The notes beneath the pieces were generated by a model. It saw only the letters and a program-made list of their open reading frames with translations, ran no database searches and had not been told where the DNA came from. Made by a program: the position numbers and the translations under genes. 64,000 nt of DNA from Bacteroidaceae bacterium (lineage in GTDB: Bacteria > Bacteroidota > Bacteroidia > Bacteroidales > Bacteroidaceae). This document shows, piece after piece, positions 1 to 8,412 of the stretch (positions are counted from its first letter, which is position 1; every line of letters starts with the position of its first letter). The DNA is taken from NCBI GenBank assembly GCA_017560125.1, contig JAFYOS010000016.1:20571-84570 (forward strand), given 5' to 3'.

Positions 1-1
1 G

Positions 2-283
2 GACAAGGTTTCCGAGGAGATGCAGGAGCTGCGCGTGGAGCTTGAGCGTGGCGACAAGGATGCTTCCGAGGCCGAATTCGGCGATTTTGTATTCAGTCTT
101 GTGAATGCCGCACGCCTGTACAATATAAATCCCGACACCGCATTGGAATTGACCAATAAAAAATTTTACAGCCGTTTTTCCTATGTGGAGCAGCGTGCAA
201 AGGAGCAGGGCAAGGAACTTCGCGATATGACCCTTGGCGAAATGGACGAGTATTGGAATGAGGCTAAGCGCGCCGAGCGTTAA
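2..283 (+). CDS. mazG: MazG nucleoside triphosphate pyrophosphohydrolase, C-terminal part
   Basis: This is the 3-prime end of a gene whose start lies before the window. The visible 93 residues match the C-terminal MazG fold: a KVSEEMQEL helix, an acidic E-x-E-x-GD stretch (EAEFGDFVFSLVNAARL) that in the family binds Mg2+, then the typical NKKF..RF.YVE segment and a MTLGEMDEYWNEAK tail. MazG proteins hydrolyse NTPs and dNTPs to the monophosphate and pyrophosphate in the cytoplasm, cleaning the nucleotide pool. The frame runs open from base 2 to the TAA at 281-283 and is followed at once by a hairpin terminator, so it is the last gene of its unit. Family assignment is firm; the N-terminal domain cannot be seen. 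Confidence 0.9.
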   Translation, partial: DKVSEEMQELRVELERGDKDASEAEFGDFVFSLVNAARLYNINPDTALELTNKKFYSRFSYVEQRAKEQGKELRDMTLGEMDEYWNEAKRAER

Positions 284-312
284 TGTCCGTTGCAATAGAG
301 CGAATTATAAAT

Positions 313-340
313 GAAAAGAGCACCATTATGGTGCTCTTTT
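313..340. terminator. Bidirectional hairpin terminator between mazG and the thioredoxin gene
   Basis: The arms AAAAGAGCAC and GTGCTCTTTT pair perfectly around a short CATTATG loop, giving a stem with A-tract and T-tract on both strands. It lies between two convergent stop codons and would serve both genes. Confidence 0.85.
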
Positions 341-343
341 CAT

Positions 344-1591
344 TTATTGTAATTTCTCTTTCAGTATGTGTTCCACCTCGTCGGCTGTCGGCTTTATGGC
401 AAGGATGGTGCCGTCGCGATCGACAAGCACGGTGATGCCGCCGGCGTTGTTCACGCCGTATTTGCTCCATATATTGTTCTCGTCGGATAGTTCAAGCAGG
501 TTCAGCCACGGGTAACCATCCTTGGCAATGGCCTGCTGCATGTCCTCGCGCTTGTTTTCGCGTGCTACGCCTACGATGGTAAATCCGCGTTCCTTGTATG
601 CGTTGTAAATGGGAATCATGCTCTTCGATGTGCGACGGCATGGGCTGCACCACGATGCCCACAGGTCTATGAGTGCTATCTTGCCGGCAATCTCGCGGCT
701 CAGCGTGTGCGGGGTACCGTTAAGGTCGGGCGCTGTGAAATCGATGTATCGTCCACCCACCTTGATGCCTAAGCTCTGCACCCATGTTTCCATATATTGT
801 CCCAATGGGTGGTTCAGGTAGCGCTCTCGGTATATTTCGTTGAACAGGGTGGTGCATAGCGCTTCATCGACCTCTTTGTACATTGTTTTTCTTTGCAGCA
901 TGTGCAGGCCTACTATGCCACGGTCGTTGCGTATGAAATCGAATATGTATTTCTCGTACTCCTCATATACCTTATCGCTCTTGGCCTGAAGGGCGTGATA
1001 CTCGGGTGTATATGCCTCGCCCGATTCGTATAAGGCGTTGGCCTGTTGTGCTATCTCCTTTTTTGTCTGGTCGTCCTTGGCAGCATTGAACTGTGCATGC
1101 AATTCAATCATTTTGGGCGTTTCCCATCGTCCTATTCTTTTTAGCGAGTCCTCCTCATGCTCTATCTGAGCTATCATGCTGTCCAGCGGCGACTGAAGGC
1201 GCATGTAGTTGCTGTTGCTTGGTGTCACGCTGCTGATGGTCGGTATTTTATCATCTGCGCCGGCGTAGAATGTGATGGCCACTTCGCCCTGTTCGGCAAA
1301 GAACTCGGCGGTGTACCAGATGCCACTATTGTATTGCTCCATTGCCACCAGTTCGTAGGGCATAATTTCGTTTGTGTAAATGTCGTACGCGAATCTTCCG
1401 TCTATTACGGGAATGCTGTCCGGTGGTGTGGTTCGCATGTCGTTGCACGAGGGTGTGAGCAGCATCATGGTGTATGTCGAATCGGCTACCGTTCCTTCGA
1501 TGTGGCAATGTATCTTGCTGTTTTGACCGGTGCAGGCGCCAATCAGCATCGTGGCTGCTATCAGCGCTGTTTGTTTTATCGTCTTTTTCAT
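344..1591 (-). CDS. TlpA-like thioredoxin-fold lipoprotein (DUF4369-type N-terminus)
   Basis: An exported, probably membrane-anchored thiol-disulfide protein of about 415 residues. The start chosen is the ATG at 1591, because it gives a clean signal peptide (MKKTIKQTALIAATMLIGAC) ending in an LIGAC lipobox; an in-frame ATG at 1615 would only add a charged extension. The N-terminal half resembles the beta-rich DUF4369 domain common in Bacteroidota. The C-terminal 140 residues are a TlpA/ResA thioredoxin fold with FTAPDLNG..TLS and the redox motif WASWCSPC. Such proteins usually reduce or isomerise disulfides in the periplasm; the physiological partner is unknown. It is transcribed alone, with a probable TAAATTTG promoter element just upstream. 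Confidence 0.85.
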   Translation of the reverse strand: MKKTIKQTALIAATMLIGACTGQNSKIHCHIEGTVADSTYTMMLLTPSCNDMRTTPPDSIPVIDGRFAYDIYTNEIMPYELVAMEQYNSGIWYTAEFFAEQGEVAITFYAGADDKIPTISSVTPSNSNYMRLQSPLDSMIAQIEHEEDSLKRIGRWETPKMIELHAQFNAAKDDQTKKEIAQQANALYESGEAYTPEYHALQAKSDKVYEEYEKYIFDFIRNDRGIVGLHMLQRKTMYKEVDEALCTTLFNEIYRERYLNHPLGQYMETWVQSLGIKVGGRYIDFTAPDLNGTPHTLSREIAGKIALIDLWASWCSPCRRTSKSMIPIYNAYKERGFTIVGVARENKREDMQQAIAKDGYPWLNLLELSDENNIWSKYGVNNAGGITVLVDRDGTILAIKPTADEVEHILKEKLQ

Positions 1592-1612
1592 TTTTTTATG
1601 ATTTTCCTGTTG

Positions 1613-1647
1613 CAAATTTATAGAATATTATTGTAACAGCTCGAAAA
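1613..1647 (-). promoter_or_regulatory. Probable housekeeping promoter of the TlpA-like gene
   Basis: Read on the minus strand, TAAATTTG (1613-1620) fits the Bacteroidota -7 consensus TAnnTTTG. A TTTTCG stretch about 21 bases further upstream is an imperfect -33 element. The position, about 22 bases before the chosen ATG, supports that start. Confidence 0.5.
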
Positions 1648-1737
1648 TGTTATTATAATATAACACTATTTGTAGGTGTGGCATTGGTCGCTTATGATGG
1701 TTTTTTTATGTGAAATGAAAAAATAATATCAAATTTA

Positions 1738-1769
1738 CTTGTCTATATGTAAACTATGCTTTACATTTG
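1738..1769 (+). promoter_or_regulatory. Bacteroidota-type promoter of the membrane protein/XRE pair
   Basis: CTTG at 1738-1741 and TACATTTG at 1762-1769 are separated by 20 bases, matching the -33 TTG and -7 TAnnTTTG pattern. The start codon at 1816 would leave a leader of about 40 bases. Confidence 0.6.
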
Positions 1770-1815
1770 CAGCGTGATCACAATTCATATTATGTAAAAT
1801 TAAAAATCTGTAGTT

Positions 1816-2214
1816 ATGAAAAATTTATTGTTTCCCCACAGCTTCCAAAAAGTAGGTTGGGCTGTTTTTGCCATTGGTGTTCTCACCGGTGCTTATATCC
1901 TATTAGTTCAGTACGATTCGAGCTACACGCTCAACAACGTGGCTATTATAAGCATCTGCGTAGGTGCTCTGCTTGCCACCTGCTCGCGCGAAAAAGTAGA
2001 GGACGAAATGACACAGCAATTGCGATTGAACTCCTTGCTTACAGCGCTGTATATCAATTATCTGACGCTTATTGTCTGCTCGTTGCTTGTCTATGATTTG
2101 GAATTCTTGCATGTGATGATGTATAATATGTTTACGATTTTGCTTATCTTTATGGTGGTTTTCCGCTATAAGATATGGCGAGCAAAGAAGGTAGTAGCAG
2201 AATATGAAGAATAG
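1816..2214 (+). CDS. Small four-helix membrane protein of unknown function
   Basis: This 132-residue protein has four hydrophobic segments (about residues 12-32, 42-56, 76-94 and 100-116), short polar loops and a charged C-terminus (KIWRAKKVVAEYEE), so it is an integral inner-membrane protein. I do not recognise a named family. Its stop overlaps the start of an XRE-type regulator by 11 bases, so the two are translationally coupled. Pairs of a small membrane protein and a short XRE regulator recur in bacteria, and the regulator often controls the pair; here that is inference from the overlap only. Confidence 0.75.
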   Translation: MKNLLFPHSFQKVGWAVFAIGVLTGAYILLVQYDSSYTLNNVAIISICVGALLATCSREKVEDEMTQQLRLNSLLTALYINYLTLIVCSLLVYDLEFLHVMMYNMFTILLIFMVVFRYKIWRAKKVVAEYEE

Positions 2215-2404
2215 AATAAGGGTTGCACGTGCCGAGGTGCGCATGACGCAACAGCAATTGGCCGATGCAACGGGGGTGAGCAGACAGACTATAAATGCCA
2301 TCGAGAGCGGCAAGTTCGTTCCTTCGACCATATTGGCATTGAAGATTGCTGCCACCTTCGGGCAGGCTGTCGAGGAGCTCTTCCAGTTGGAGGATGGCGA
2401 TTGA
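2204..2404 (+). CDS. Short XRE-family DNA-binding regulator
   Basis: This 66-residue protein is almost entirely one helix-turn-helix domain of the Cro/CI type: RIRVARAEVRMTQQQLADA, then the recognition helix VSRQTINAIESG, then a stabilising helix ending at EELFQLEDGD. The pattern (R..R...M(T/S)QQ.LA...GVSRQTI..IE.G...PS..LA.KIA) is that of YgzD/YozG-like single-domain regulators. It overlaps the upstream membrane protein gene by 11 bases and shares its promoter. There is no ligand-binding domain, so any signal would have to come through its partner. Family call is firm; target unknown. Confidence 0.9.
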   Translation: MKNRIRVARAEVRMTQQQLADATGVSRQTINAIESGKFVPSTILALKIAATFGQAVEELFQLEDGD

Positions 2405-2450
2405 TAGGGCTTACCTGGTAGGGTGGTTACCGCTCCCGGGTTGCAATATA

Positions 2451-2483
2451 AAAAATGGCTGTGATAATATCACAGCCATTTTT
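2451..2483. terminator. Bidirectional terminator, XRE regulator / RND operon end
   Basis: AAAAATGGCTGTG and CACAGCCATTTTT form a perfect 13-bp stem around ATAATAT, with A-tract and T-tract on either side. It sits between the convergent XRE gene and the last gene of the RND operon. Confidence 0.9.
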
Positions 2484-2502
2484 CTATGCGGTTATGTTTG
2501 CA

Positions 2503-2796
2503 TTATATGCTTTGCTCGATGTTCCAAACAAATGCGCGCAAGCCCAAGAGCTCTGAATCCTCGTCGAGGGCTTTGAGCTCCTTCAACACCTTGTCAACGC
2601 GTGCGTCATCGACTATTGTGATGATTCCCGAACACATTGAGGGCCATGCGTGTGAACCGTAATGAGGCTCACCGGTCTTGCTTCCGCGTCCCTGCATCTG
2701 TTCGAAGTAAGAGAAGCCGCGGCAGTTGTTGTGCTCAAGCACTGAGATAACTGCGTCTTTGTGTGCCTGGTCGAATGCTATAAATATACTTTTCAT
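2503..2796 (-). CDS. Small PII-like protein at the end of the RND efflux operon
   Basis: This 97-residue cytoplasmic protein starts with MKSIFIAFDQAHKDAVISVL and has the size and beta-alpha-beta / loop / beta-alpha-beta spacing of the GlnB/PII and DUF3240 group. A loop region rich in G, K, H and S (residues about 34-52) sits where PII proteins carry the T-loop, and GIITIVDDARVDKVLKELKAL resembles the second half of the fold. It is 22 bases downstream of the RND pump gene on the same strand, so co-transcribed. Small PII-like proteins are known next to metal-type RND pumps in proteobacteria; a role in sensing or modulating this pump is inference. I am moderately sure of the fold and unsure of function. 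Confidence 0.6.
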   Translation of the reverse strand: MKSIFIAFDQAHKDAVISVLEHNNCRGFSYFEQMQGRGSKTGEPHYGSHAWPSMCSGIITIVDDARVDKVLKELKALDEDSELLGLRAFVWNIEQSI

Positions 2797-2817
2797 AGTG
2801 TTGTCTGTTGTTGTTTG

Positions 2818-5800
2818 TTAGCGCTTTTGTCCTTTAAGCATTTCAATTTCCTTGTTCTCTTTCCAGTAGGCGTTCAGTTCGCGCTGTGCACGAATCTTGC
2901 GACGCTTAACGATGATTCCGTTACCACCGAAGATACAGTACATTACGGGTACATATATCAAGGTCATGATGGTAGAAATTGTAAGACCGCCGATTACCGA
3001 TACACCGAGGGGACGCCACATCTCGGCACCTACACCCTGGCTCACTGCCATGGGCACCATACCGAGGATGGTTGTAAGGGTTGTCATGAGCACGGGGCGC
3101 AGACGGCTCTTACCGGCGCGTACCGATGCCTGGATGAGACCAAGACCACGCTCGCGCAACAACATGGTGTAGTCGATGAGCACGATACCGTTCTTCACTA
3201 CAATACCGATGAGCATCACACCACCAAGGATTGACATCACGTTCATGGTTGTGCCTGTAAGTGCAAGGGCGATAAGGATACCGCTCAATCCGAAGGGCAC
3301 ACTAAGAATGATGATGAAGGGGTAGGTGAGCGACTCGAACTGCGCTGCCATCACAATGAACACAAGTATCAGAATGAGGATGGCGAGGGTTCCGAGGTCT
3401 TTGTTCGATTCCATCTGGTCCTCGTATGAACCGGCAATCTGCACGCTTACACCCGAGGGGATATCGAGCTTCTCGATTACTTTGTTACCATACTCGACAC
3501 CGTCGCTAAGTGCAACGCCTGCCTTGAGTACAGCGTTTACGGTTACAATGCGCTCGCGGTCTTTACGCTCGATGGTGGGAGGTGTCTCGCGGATAACAAC
3601 CTTACCAAGGTCTTTCACGCGAATGCCCTTGCCGTTGTTTGTGTAGAGCACTACATTCTCGATGTCGGCGAGAGAGGTACGGCTGCTGGGCTCGTAGCGT
3701 ACTCGCACGTCGTACTCGTCACCGTCCTCGCGGAAGTACGATGCAAGCGAACCATTATAGCGGTTGCGCAGATAGGTTGCTGCTGTGCTCAGGTTCAGGC
3801 CGTGCATAGCAAGTTTCTCGCGGTCGAATTCCACCTGGTATTCGGGCTGATAGTCGCTTCGGCTGATATTCACCTGAGTAACATTGCTCCATGCGCGAAG
3901 CGAGTCGGCAAGTGCAACAGAAAGCTTGTCGGTAGCATCCATGTCGTATCCGTAGATCTCGAATGACGCCATGCTCTGGCCACCCATTGAGCTCTGACCA
4001 CCACCCATGTTTACAATGTATTTTGCAACGTCGGGTATCTGCTTCAAATCCAGACGCATTTCGTCGCAGATGGCGTCGAGCTTTCTTTCGCGCTTGTTCG
4101 AGGGTACGAGCGAGATATTGAAACTGATGATGTGTGAACCGTTCGACTGGATGGCTGCAAAGGTGTTGTCCTCGTCGGCCTGTCCCACGCGGAAGTTACA
4201 TGCGTTGATGTCGTCGCCGTAGCGCTCCATCCATTTGTTTGTGAGGCCAAGGGCAAGCTCGCGTGCAATCTCCACGCGTGTGCCAATGGGCATTTCAATG
4301 GTGATACCAATACGGCCGTTGTCGTTAGCAGGGAAGAACTCACTCTTTATCAAGGGGAAGCAGAACAAGCTGGCACCGAAGAATGCGAAACAGGTGATGA
4401 TTACAGTCCAACGGTGGCGTACTGCCCAGTCGATGCGGTTGGCATACCATACATCGAGCTTGTCGAGCATGCGCTGTATGGGGGTATAGAACTTGATGAA
4501 GAACTTGCTCTGTTTCTTCTGCAAGCGGAGCATCTGCGAGCAGAGCATGGGGATGATTGTAAGCGCACCGATTGTAGATACTATCATGATGATACACATC
4601 ATCCAGCCAAGCTGTTTGAAGAGCACTCCCGACATACCTGTTACCATGGTCAAGGGGAAGAACACGGCAAGCATGGTCAGTGTAGAGGCTATAACCGAAA
4701 TAGCCACCTCGTTGGTTCCGTGTATAGCGGCATGCTTGGGGCTTGCACCGCGTTCGATGTGTGTGGTTACGTTCTCGAGCACCACAATGGCGTCATCGAC
4801 AACGCTACCGATAGCGATGCTAAGACACGACAGCGAAATGATGTTCAACGAACCGCCTGTTGCAAACAGGTAGATGAACGACGCGATGAGCGAGAAGGGG
4901 ATGGTGATACCGATTACCACGGTTGCTCTCCAGCGACCGAGGAAGGCAAATACCACGATAACCACGAATATCAATGCGTACATGATTGTCTCGCCGAGCG
5001 AATTCACTGTCAGCATGATGTTGTCCGAGGTGTTTACTATAAGACCGAGCTTTACATCCGAGGGAAGGTTCTTCTGCAATTTGGGTAGAGCCTCCATCAC
5101 CTTGTTCGAGATGGCCACCGAGTTGGCACCGCTCTGTTTCTGTACGATAATCATCGCACCCTCTTCGCCGTTGTTGAACGCCTGCTGTGAGCGCTCCTGG
5201 CGGCTATCGACGATGCGTGCAACGTCGCGAAGGTAGATGTTTGCACCATTGTGCGAGCCTACTATCAGGTTCAACATCTCCTGGGGGGTGTTGAACTCGC
5301 CCTCGACGCGCAGTGAATAGGTGTTGCTACCAATATCCATTGTTCCGCCGGGGATGTTTCTGTTCTCGGCTGCGATAACCGAGCTTACAGTCTCGATGGG
5401 GATGTTGTATGCCTCCATCTTCACGGGGTCCATGTAGATGTTGATTTCGCGCTTGGGTGCACCGGCGATTGACACGGTACCTACTCCGTCGATGCGGGCA
5501 AGCGGGTTCACCACGTTGTCGTCAAGTATCTTGTAAAGCGCATTCTGGCTCTCGTCGGCTGTAACCGAAAGCATCAGAATGGGAATCATGTCTGTCGAGA
5601 ACTTGAAAATGATGGGGGTGTTGGCATCGTCGGGGAGTGCCGAGCTCACCATGTCGAGCTTGTCGCGCACGTCGTTTGTGAGCACGTCGATGTCGTATCC
5701 ATACTCGAATTCAAGTGTAATTACAGAGATATTTTCGCTCGATTTCGAGGTGATGTGTTTCAGGTGTTCCACCGAGTTCAACGTGTTCTCCAATGGGCGG

Positions 5801-5991
5801 GTTACGTTGTTCTCGATATCCGAAGCACTTGCACCGCTATATGTAGTCAATACCATTATCGAGTTGGTCTCGATATCCGGATAGAGATCCACGGGAAGTT
5901 TCGATAACGAGAAGAGACCGAGGATTACAATTGCCACAAAGCAGAGTGCGGTCATAATCGGTCTTCTTACTGCTCCTTCGTATAAACTCAT
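2818..5991 (-). CDS. RND efflux transporter, inner-membrane pump subunit (AcrB/HAE-1 type)
   Basis: A 1057-residue RND pump of the usual length. It starts MSLYEGAVRRPIMTAL with TM1, followed by the KLPVDLYPDIE segment typical of the family, two large periplasmic porter regions, and twelve predicted helices. The TM4 motif GSVVDDAIVVLEN carries the paired aspartates that carry protons in AcrB-like pumps, which favours drug/amphiphile efflux over heavy-metal export. The second half repeats the pattern (FESLTYPFIIILSVPFGLSG and GIVVKNGIVLIDY). It would form the trimeric core of a tripartite pump with the adaptor and TolC-like protein encoded just upstream. The substrate cannot be read from the sequence. 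Confidence 0.95.
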   Translation of the reverse strand: MSLYEGAVRRPIMTALCFVAIVILGLFSLSKLPVDLYPDIETNSIMVLTTYSGASASDIENNVTRPLENTLNSVEHLKHITSKSSENISVITLEFEYGYDIDVLTNDVRDKLDMVSSALPDDANTPIIFKFSTDMIPILMLSVTADESQNALYKILDDNVVNPLARIDGVGTVSIAGAPKREINIYMDPVKMEAYNIPIETVSSVIAAENRNIPGGTMDIGSNTYSLRVEGEFNTPQEMLNLIVGSHNGANIYLRDVARIVDSRQERSQQAFNNGEEGAMIIVQKQSGANSVAISNKVMEALPKLQKNLPSDVKLGLIVNTSDNIMLTVNSLGETIMYALIFVVIVVFAFLGRWRATVVIGITIPFSLIASFIYLFATGGSLNIISLSCLSIAIGSVVDDAIVVLENVTTHIERGASPKHAAIHGTNEVAISVIASTLTMLAVFFPLTMVTGMSGVLFKQLGWMMCIIMIVSTIGALTIIPMLCSQMLRLQKKQSKFFIKFYTPIQRMLDKLDVWYANRIDWAVRHRWTVIITCFAFFGASLFCFPLIKSEFFPANDNGRIGITIEMPIGTRVEIARELALGLTNKWMERYGDDINACNFRVGQADEDNTFAAIQSNGSHIISFNISLVPSNKRERKLDAICDEMRLDLKQIPDVAKYIVNMGGGQSSMGGQSMASFEIYGYDMDATDKLSVALADSLRAWSNVTQVNISRSDYQPEYQVEFDREKLAMHGLNLSTAATYLRNRYNGSLASYFREDGDEYDVRVRYEPSSRTSLADIENVVLYTNNGKGIRVKDLGKVVIRETPPTIERKDRERIVTVNAVLKAGVALSDGVEYGNKVIEKLDIPSGVSVQIAGSYEDQMESNKDLGTLAILILILVFIVMAAQFESLTYPFIIILSVPFGLSGILIALALTGTTMNVMSILGGVMLIGIVVKNGIVLIDYTMLLRERGLGLIQASVRAGKSRLRPVLMTTLTTILGMVPMAVSQGVGAEMWRPLGVSVIGGLTISTIMTLIYVPVMYCIFGGNGIIVKRRKIRAQRELNAYWKENKEIEMLKGQKR

Positions 5992-6045
5992 ATCTGTTTG
6001 TTTTTAATGTGTTTCTTACTGTTATAATTTGTGGGTGGGGCGGGG

Positions 6046-7062
6046 TTACTTGATTACTTCCACTTCCACGCCGTTGGCAAGTCTGTTGTGTCCTGCGATT
6101 ACAACCTGTGCACCGGGCTCAACGCCTGATACAATCTCGTATTTGTCGCCCATGCGACGGCCGAGTTCAACCTTGTTGTATGATACTTTGCCTGCGTTGT
6201 AAACATATACATAGTAGTCGCCGCTGCCAAGCTGTTTTACAACTGCCTGGTCGGGAACAACCACGTGGCTCTGTGTACCGAAATTCACTGTTGCGCGGCC
6301 ATACATACCGGGACGCACGCGACGGTCTTTGTTGGCAACCTTCAGTTCCACGGGGAATGTGTGTGTAGCAGCGTCGATTGTGGGGTAAACGATGCTTACG
6401 GTTGCGGGGAAAGCCTCCTCGCCGTATGCCTCGAACTGTACGCTCACGGGTGTCTTCTTGTCAATCTTTGCATAGTAGGGCTCGCTTACGTTGATGTTCA
6501 TCTTGACGGGAGCAATCTGCTCGATTACAAGGATGGGAGCAGCGCCGCTCATGTCGCCGTTGTCGTAGTTACGTGCTGTAACGACACCGCTGATGGGGCT
6601 GAGCATTACTGTGTTCTCGAGCTTGTTGTTATATGCCTTCAGGTTCACGTCGAGTGCTGTCTTGGCATTGTCGAGCTCGGCTTTCGATGCGCCACCTACT
6701 TTGTAGAGCTCGTTGATGCGGTTGAACTCAACCTTCTGGTTTTCTATCTGAAGGGCGAGCTGCTCGAGGTTGCTTGCGTCGAGCTGAACGAGCTTCTGAC
6801 CTTTTGTTACATTGTCACCTACCTCGGCATATATCTTGCTGATGCGGAGGTTGCTGCTGGGCGAAATGTTGTTCTTCACCTCGGCCTCTACGGTTGTGGT
6901 GAACTCGTGCAACTGCTCAACATCCTCTACTGTGGAGTTCGCTATTTTTACTTTAGGCTTTTCATCTTGAACAGCTACGGTTGCTGTGTTTTGGTCTGAG
7001 CTGCTGCATGAAGCGAGGATTGCCATGGCAGCCATTGCGATGATTGTCAGATGTTTTTTCAT
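6046..7062 (-). CDS. RND periplasmic adaptor (membrane fusion) lipoprotein
   Basis: The 338-residue product from the ATG at 7062 begins with a lipoprotein signal (MKKHLTIIAMAAMAILASC), so it is anchored to the inner membrane by lipid. An upstream in-frame ATG at 7110 lies inside the end of the tolC gene and was rejected. The order is that of AcrA/MexA adaptors: lipoyl half-domains around VGDNVTKGQKLVQLDASNLEQLA and SPISGVVTARN, an alpha-helical hairpin between them (about residues 85-145), then beta-barrel and membrane-proximal domains (VRPGMYGRATV; VVPDQAVV). It links the RND pump to the outer-membrane channel. The gene lies 54 bases before the pump and 22 after tolC. Confidence 0.93.
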   Translation of the reverse strand: MKKHLTIIAMAAMAILASCSSSDQNTATVAVQDEKPKVKIANSTVEDVEQLHEFTTTVEAEVKNNISPSSNLRISKIYAEVGDNVTKGQKLVQLDASNLEQLALQIENQKVEFNRINELYKVGGASKAELDNAKTALDVNLKAYNNKLENTVMLSPISGVVTARNYDNGDMSGAAPILVIEQIAPVKMNINVSEPYYAKIDKKTPVSVQFEAYGEEAFPATVSIVYPTIDAATHTFPVELKVANKDRRVRPGMYGRATVNFGTQSHVVVPDQAVVKQLGSGDYYVYVYNAGKVSYNKVELGRRMGDKYEIVSGVEPGAQVVIAGHNRLANGVEVEVIK

Positions 7063-7084
7063 AATTATATATATCTTTCTTTTA

Positions 7085-8407
7085 TTATTCTTTTCCGATG
7101 ATTGTCTCAAACTCCGATTTTGCTACAAGGTAGTTGTATATAGAGTTGTGGTATGTCAACTGCACGTTTGTGAGTGACACCTGTGAGCTGTTGAGCTCGA
7201 GGATTGTTCCTTTACCCACTTCGTAGCGTTTTTCGCTTATCGATACCTCTTTCTTGGCGAGTTCAACCGATTTTTTGTTTGTCTCGAGCTGCTCGGCACT
7301 TGATACCATGTTGTCGAGCTGGCCCTGTGCCTGCATTCTGAGCTGACGCTCTGTGTTTAGGCGGTTCTCGGCGAGCTGCCACTGCTGTATCTTGTTCGAT
7401 TTCAGCTTGGTGAAGTTGCTTGCCTTGAACAAGGGGATGCTGAGTGATAGCGAGATAGACGATGAATTACTCCAGTTGTAGTTGTAGAATTCCCAGTTGG
7501 TGTTCGAACGCGACAGGTACTGGTAGCTGCCTACGAGTGCGAGTGTGGGGTGGAAATTGGTGTAGAGCATCTTGCGCTGCTGGTTCAGCAATTCGCCGTT
7601 CATGTCAATCTGCTTCAGTGTGCTGTTGCCGTCGAGCGATATCTGCGATGCCGATGTGGCGTCTATCTGCATCTGACCCTCGTAGTTGGCGAGCTTGTCG
7701 TTTGTGGCGAGGTCAACATCGGCTGTTACGCCCATGAGTACCTTCAATTGCAGCTTGGCGAGGTTTACGGCGTTCTTGCTGCTCACCACGTTGGGCCACA
7801 CGCTGCGGTGCTGCACCTCGGCGCTTATTTTGTCGTATTCGCTCACCTTGCCCTGCTCGTATTTCGCTTTCACTACGTTGTAGTTGCGTTCGGTGAGCTT
7901 GTAGCTCTCCATGAGCACATCGTATGAGTCCTGTGCGAGCATCAGCTGGTAGTAGGCCTTCTTCACTTGGTTGATGAGCTCCATCTTCGAGCCGCGGCTC
8001 TTCTCCACAGCGAGCTCTATGTCTTTCTGGCCCATTGTGATGCTGCGGTAGATGGCGGGAGCATACAGGGGAAGCGACACGTTGAGGCCACCGTTCCATG
8101 TATTCGAGTCGTCCATACCCATCTTGAAGCTACCCATGCTGGTTTTTATTTCGGCAACCTTGATGTCGTATGATATGGTTCCGTCGATAGATGCCGAGGG
8201 AAGCATGCTTTGCCATGCCTCTTTCTTGGCGATCTTCTTGAGTTCTATTTCCTGCTCGGCAACCTTCATGGTGGGGTTGTCGCTCAATGCCAGCTCTATG
8301 GCTTTGTCAAGCGTCAGATTCAGAACCGGCAGTGCTTCTTGTGCGCGTGTCAGCGTGAATATCGCCAACATCGACAGTACTAAGGTTAATCTCATTTTAC
8401 AATTCAT
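7085..8407 (-). CDS. TolC-like outer-membrane efflux protein of the RND system
   Basis: The 440-residue protein has a signal peptide (LTLVLSMLAIFTLTRAQ) and two outer-membrane efflux (OEP) repeats with long coiled-coil helices and the typical NP.MKVAEQEIELKK start and YEQGKVSEYDKI / YEVGKGTILELNSSQVSLT repeats. It forms the trimeric exit duct of the RND pump encoded downstream. An ATG at 8395 (MRLTLVL) gives an equally good signal peptide and may be the real start. The gene begins 5 bases after the tetR stop codon, so regulator and pump are one operon. Confidence 0.92.
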   Translation of the reverse strand: MNCKMRLTLVLSMLAIFTLTRAQEALPVLNLTLDKAIELALSDNPTMKVAEQEIELKKIAKKEAWQSMLPSASIDGTISYDIKVAEIKTSMGSFKMGMDDSNTWNGGLNVSLPLYAPAIYRSITMGQKDIELAVEKSRGSKMELINQVKKAYYQLMLAQDSYDVLMESYKLTERNYNVVKAKYEQGKVSEYDKISAEVQHRSVWPNVVSSKNAVNLAKLQLKVLMGVTADVDLATNDKLANYEGQMQIDATSASQISLDGNSTLKQIDMNGELLNQQRKMLYTNFHPTLALVGSYQYLSRSNTNWEFYNYNWSNSSSISLSLSIPLFKASNFTKLKSNKIQQWQLAENRLNTERQLRMQAQGQLDNMVSSAEQLETNKKSVELAKKEVSISEKRYEVGKGTILELNSSQVSLTNVQLTYHNSIYNYLVAKSEFETIIGKE

Positions 8408-8412
8408 AAATT

